From F22 sp963675625 (GTDB lineage: Bacteria; Bacteroidota; Bacteroidia; Bacteroidales; Bacteroidaceae): 64,000 nt of DNA. This document shows positions 63,118-64,000 of this stretch, one piece after another (the stretch's first letter is position 1; each line of letters opens with the position of its first letter). The notes under the pieces were generated by a model. The model saw only the letters and a list, made by a program, of their open reading frames with translations, did not search any database and was not told the DNA's origin. The translations under genes were made by a program, and so were the position numbers. The stretch spans positions 1,054,001 to 1,118,000 of the forward strand of contig OY776497.1 in the NCBI GenBank assembly GCA_963675625.1. Direction: 5' to 3'.

Positions 63118-64000
63118 ATGGAGTTTATTTCAACCCTCTTTAGTAAAAAAGGAACTCACAATACAAGTACAGAAATATTATCTGGATTGACAGTAGCTCT
63201 AGCCTTAGTACCTGAAGCGATTGCATTTGCCATGATTGCGGGTTTTTCACCCTTGACTGGTTTATATGCCGCGTTTGTTATGGGATTTGTGACCAGCATA
63301 TTAGGTGGTCGTCCTGGAATGATTTCTGGAGCAACTGGTGCAGTAGCGGTCGTGTTTGGTGGCTTATGTCTAGCTGTACGTAATGAATTAGGCTCCGATA
63401 TCCCAGACTCAACACTAATGCAATACGTATTTGCTACTGTAATTTTAGCTGGCTGTATTCAAATACTAGCTGGTATTTTAAAACTTGGAAAATTTGTAAG
63501 ACTAGTACCTCAACCTGTTATGTATGGTTTTGTCAATGGCCTTGCAATTGTTATCTTTTCAGCACAGTTTCCTAATTTCACAAATATTCTTCATGACACA
63601 ACTATAAGTAATGACATGCGCTCCACACAACTTATAGTAATGAGCGTTCTTGTCGTATTAACAATGCTTATTATTTGGTTATTACCTAAGTTTACTAAAA
63701 AGATACCTTCATCATTGGCAGCTATTGTGATTATATCAATTTTAGTATATGCCTTTAACATTCAAACGACTACTGTAGCTGACACACTTGCGGAAGGGAT
63801 GCATCTTAAAGGTTCGTTTCCTCCTATATCTATTCCCCACATTCCAATTAACTGGAAGACAATTATGCTAATCTTACCATATTCATCTATTATTGCAGGA
63901 GTTGGTTTAATTGAAAGTCTTCTTACTTTAAACTTAATTGATGAAATTACAGAAACACGTGGCAGTGGCAATCGTGAATGCATTGCTCAAGGATGTGCAA
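63118..64000 (+). CDS. SulP-family inorganic anion transporter (partial, cut by window end)
   Basis: The first 294 residues of a membrane transporter; the frame is open to the last base. MEFISTLFSKKGTQNTSTEI opens a cytoplasmic lead, then LSGLTVALALVPEAIAFAMI and AGFSPLTGLYAAFV give the SulP signature of helices 1 and 2 (LVPEAIAFA). GGRPGMISGATGAVAVV, with the conserved GATGA, follows at about 62-80. Substrate may be sulfate, bicarbonate or another anion. A C-terminal STAS domain would lie outside the window. Confidence 0.85.
   Translation, partial: MEFISTLFSKKGTHNTSTEILSGLTVALALVPEAIAFAMIAGFSPLTGLYAAFVMGFVTSILGGRPGMISGATGAVAVVFGGLCLAVRNELGSDIPDSTLMQYVFATVILAGCIQILAGILKLGKFVRLVPQPVMYGFVNGLAIVIFSAQFPNFTNILHDTTISNDMRSTQLIVMSVLVVLTMLIIWLLPKFTKKIPSSLAAIVIISILVYAFNIQTTTVADTLAEGMHLKGSFPPISIPHIPINWKTIMLILPYSSIIAGVGLIESLLTLNLIDEITETRGSGNRECIAQGCA

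Overview
The window is a low-GC stretch of a Bacteroidales chromosome, best matched by a Bacteroidaceae or Prevotella-like genome; I do not assign a genus. Three things point there: promoters of the Bacteroidetes type (TTTG, about 20 bp, TAnnTTTG) with few Shine-Dalgarno sites; lineage-typical proteins (UpxY-type NusG paralog, MurF-Alr fusion, GSCFA protein, RprX/RprY, EF-G2, HU-like protein with a C-terminal winged helix, DUF5606, DUF3575 and DUF5119 proteins, twin ExbD); and the 16S text. No insertion sequence, prophage, plasmid function or CRISPR array is visible.

Layout. 1-9.5 kb: a cation/proton antiporter with a small barrel-like protein, two hypothetical proteins, pgk, a pheS-nth operon, an MsbA-like ABC exporter and a His/Cys-rich secreted protein. 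9.5-10.06 kb is non-coding and holds an orphan terminator, an imperfectly nested inverted-repeat element and the rRNA terminator. 10.06-15.6 kb: a full minus-strand rRNA operon (16S, tRNA-Ile, tRNA-Ala, 23S, 5S) with two promoters. 16.2-22.5 kb: a five-gene envelope operon (DUF3575, DUF5119-like lipoprotein, DUF3575, OmpA-like multidomain protein, outer-membrane barrel), the best candidate here for a poorly described system. 22.5-30.8 kb: a glycosyltransferase divergent from a solitary UpxY, then DUF5606, two drug/metabolite-type or small unknown genes, a radical SAM enzyme, PlsC, a nitrilase-family amidase and a C_GCAxxG_C_C protein. 30.9-37 kb: an ExbB, membrane protein, ExbD, ExbD block, tRNA-Ser, TatD, a hypothetical with a clamp-binding tail, a prenyl synthase and TonB. 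37-49.3 kb: cmk-ispH, pfkA, GSCFA with murF-alr and an EamA transporter, and a dxs-trkA-trkH operon. 49.4-64 kb: HU-like gene, rpsF-rpsR-rplI, MarR, rprXY, EF-G2, hemW, a porin-glnK-amtB ammonium operon, a lytic transglycosylase and a SulP transporter cut off by the window end.

How they fit together. The ExbB/ExbD block and TonB would energise outer-membrane uptake. IspH, Dxs and the prenyl synthase belong to one isoprenoid route that supplies the lipid carrier for cell wall made by MurF-Alr. TrkA and TrkH form one potassium uptake system. GlnK gates AmtB, and a porin-like protein upstream may bring the solute across the outer membrane. Several genes begin exactly four bases after a -7 box, which suggests leaderless messages. 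All assignments are from reading the sequence; no database search was run.
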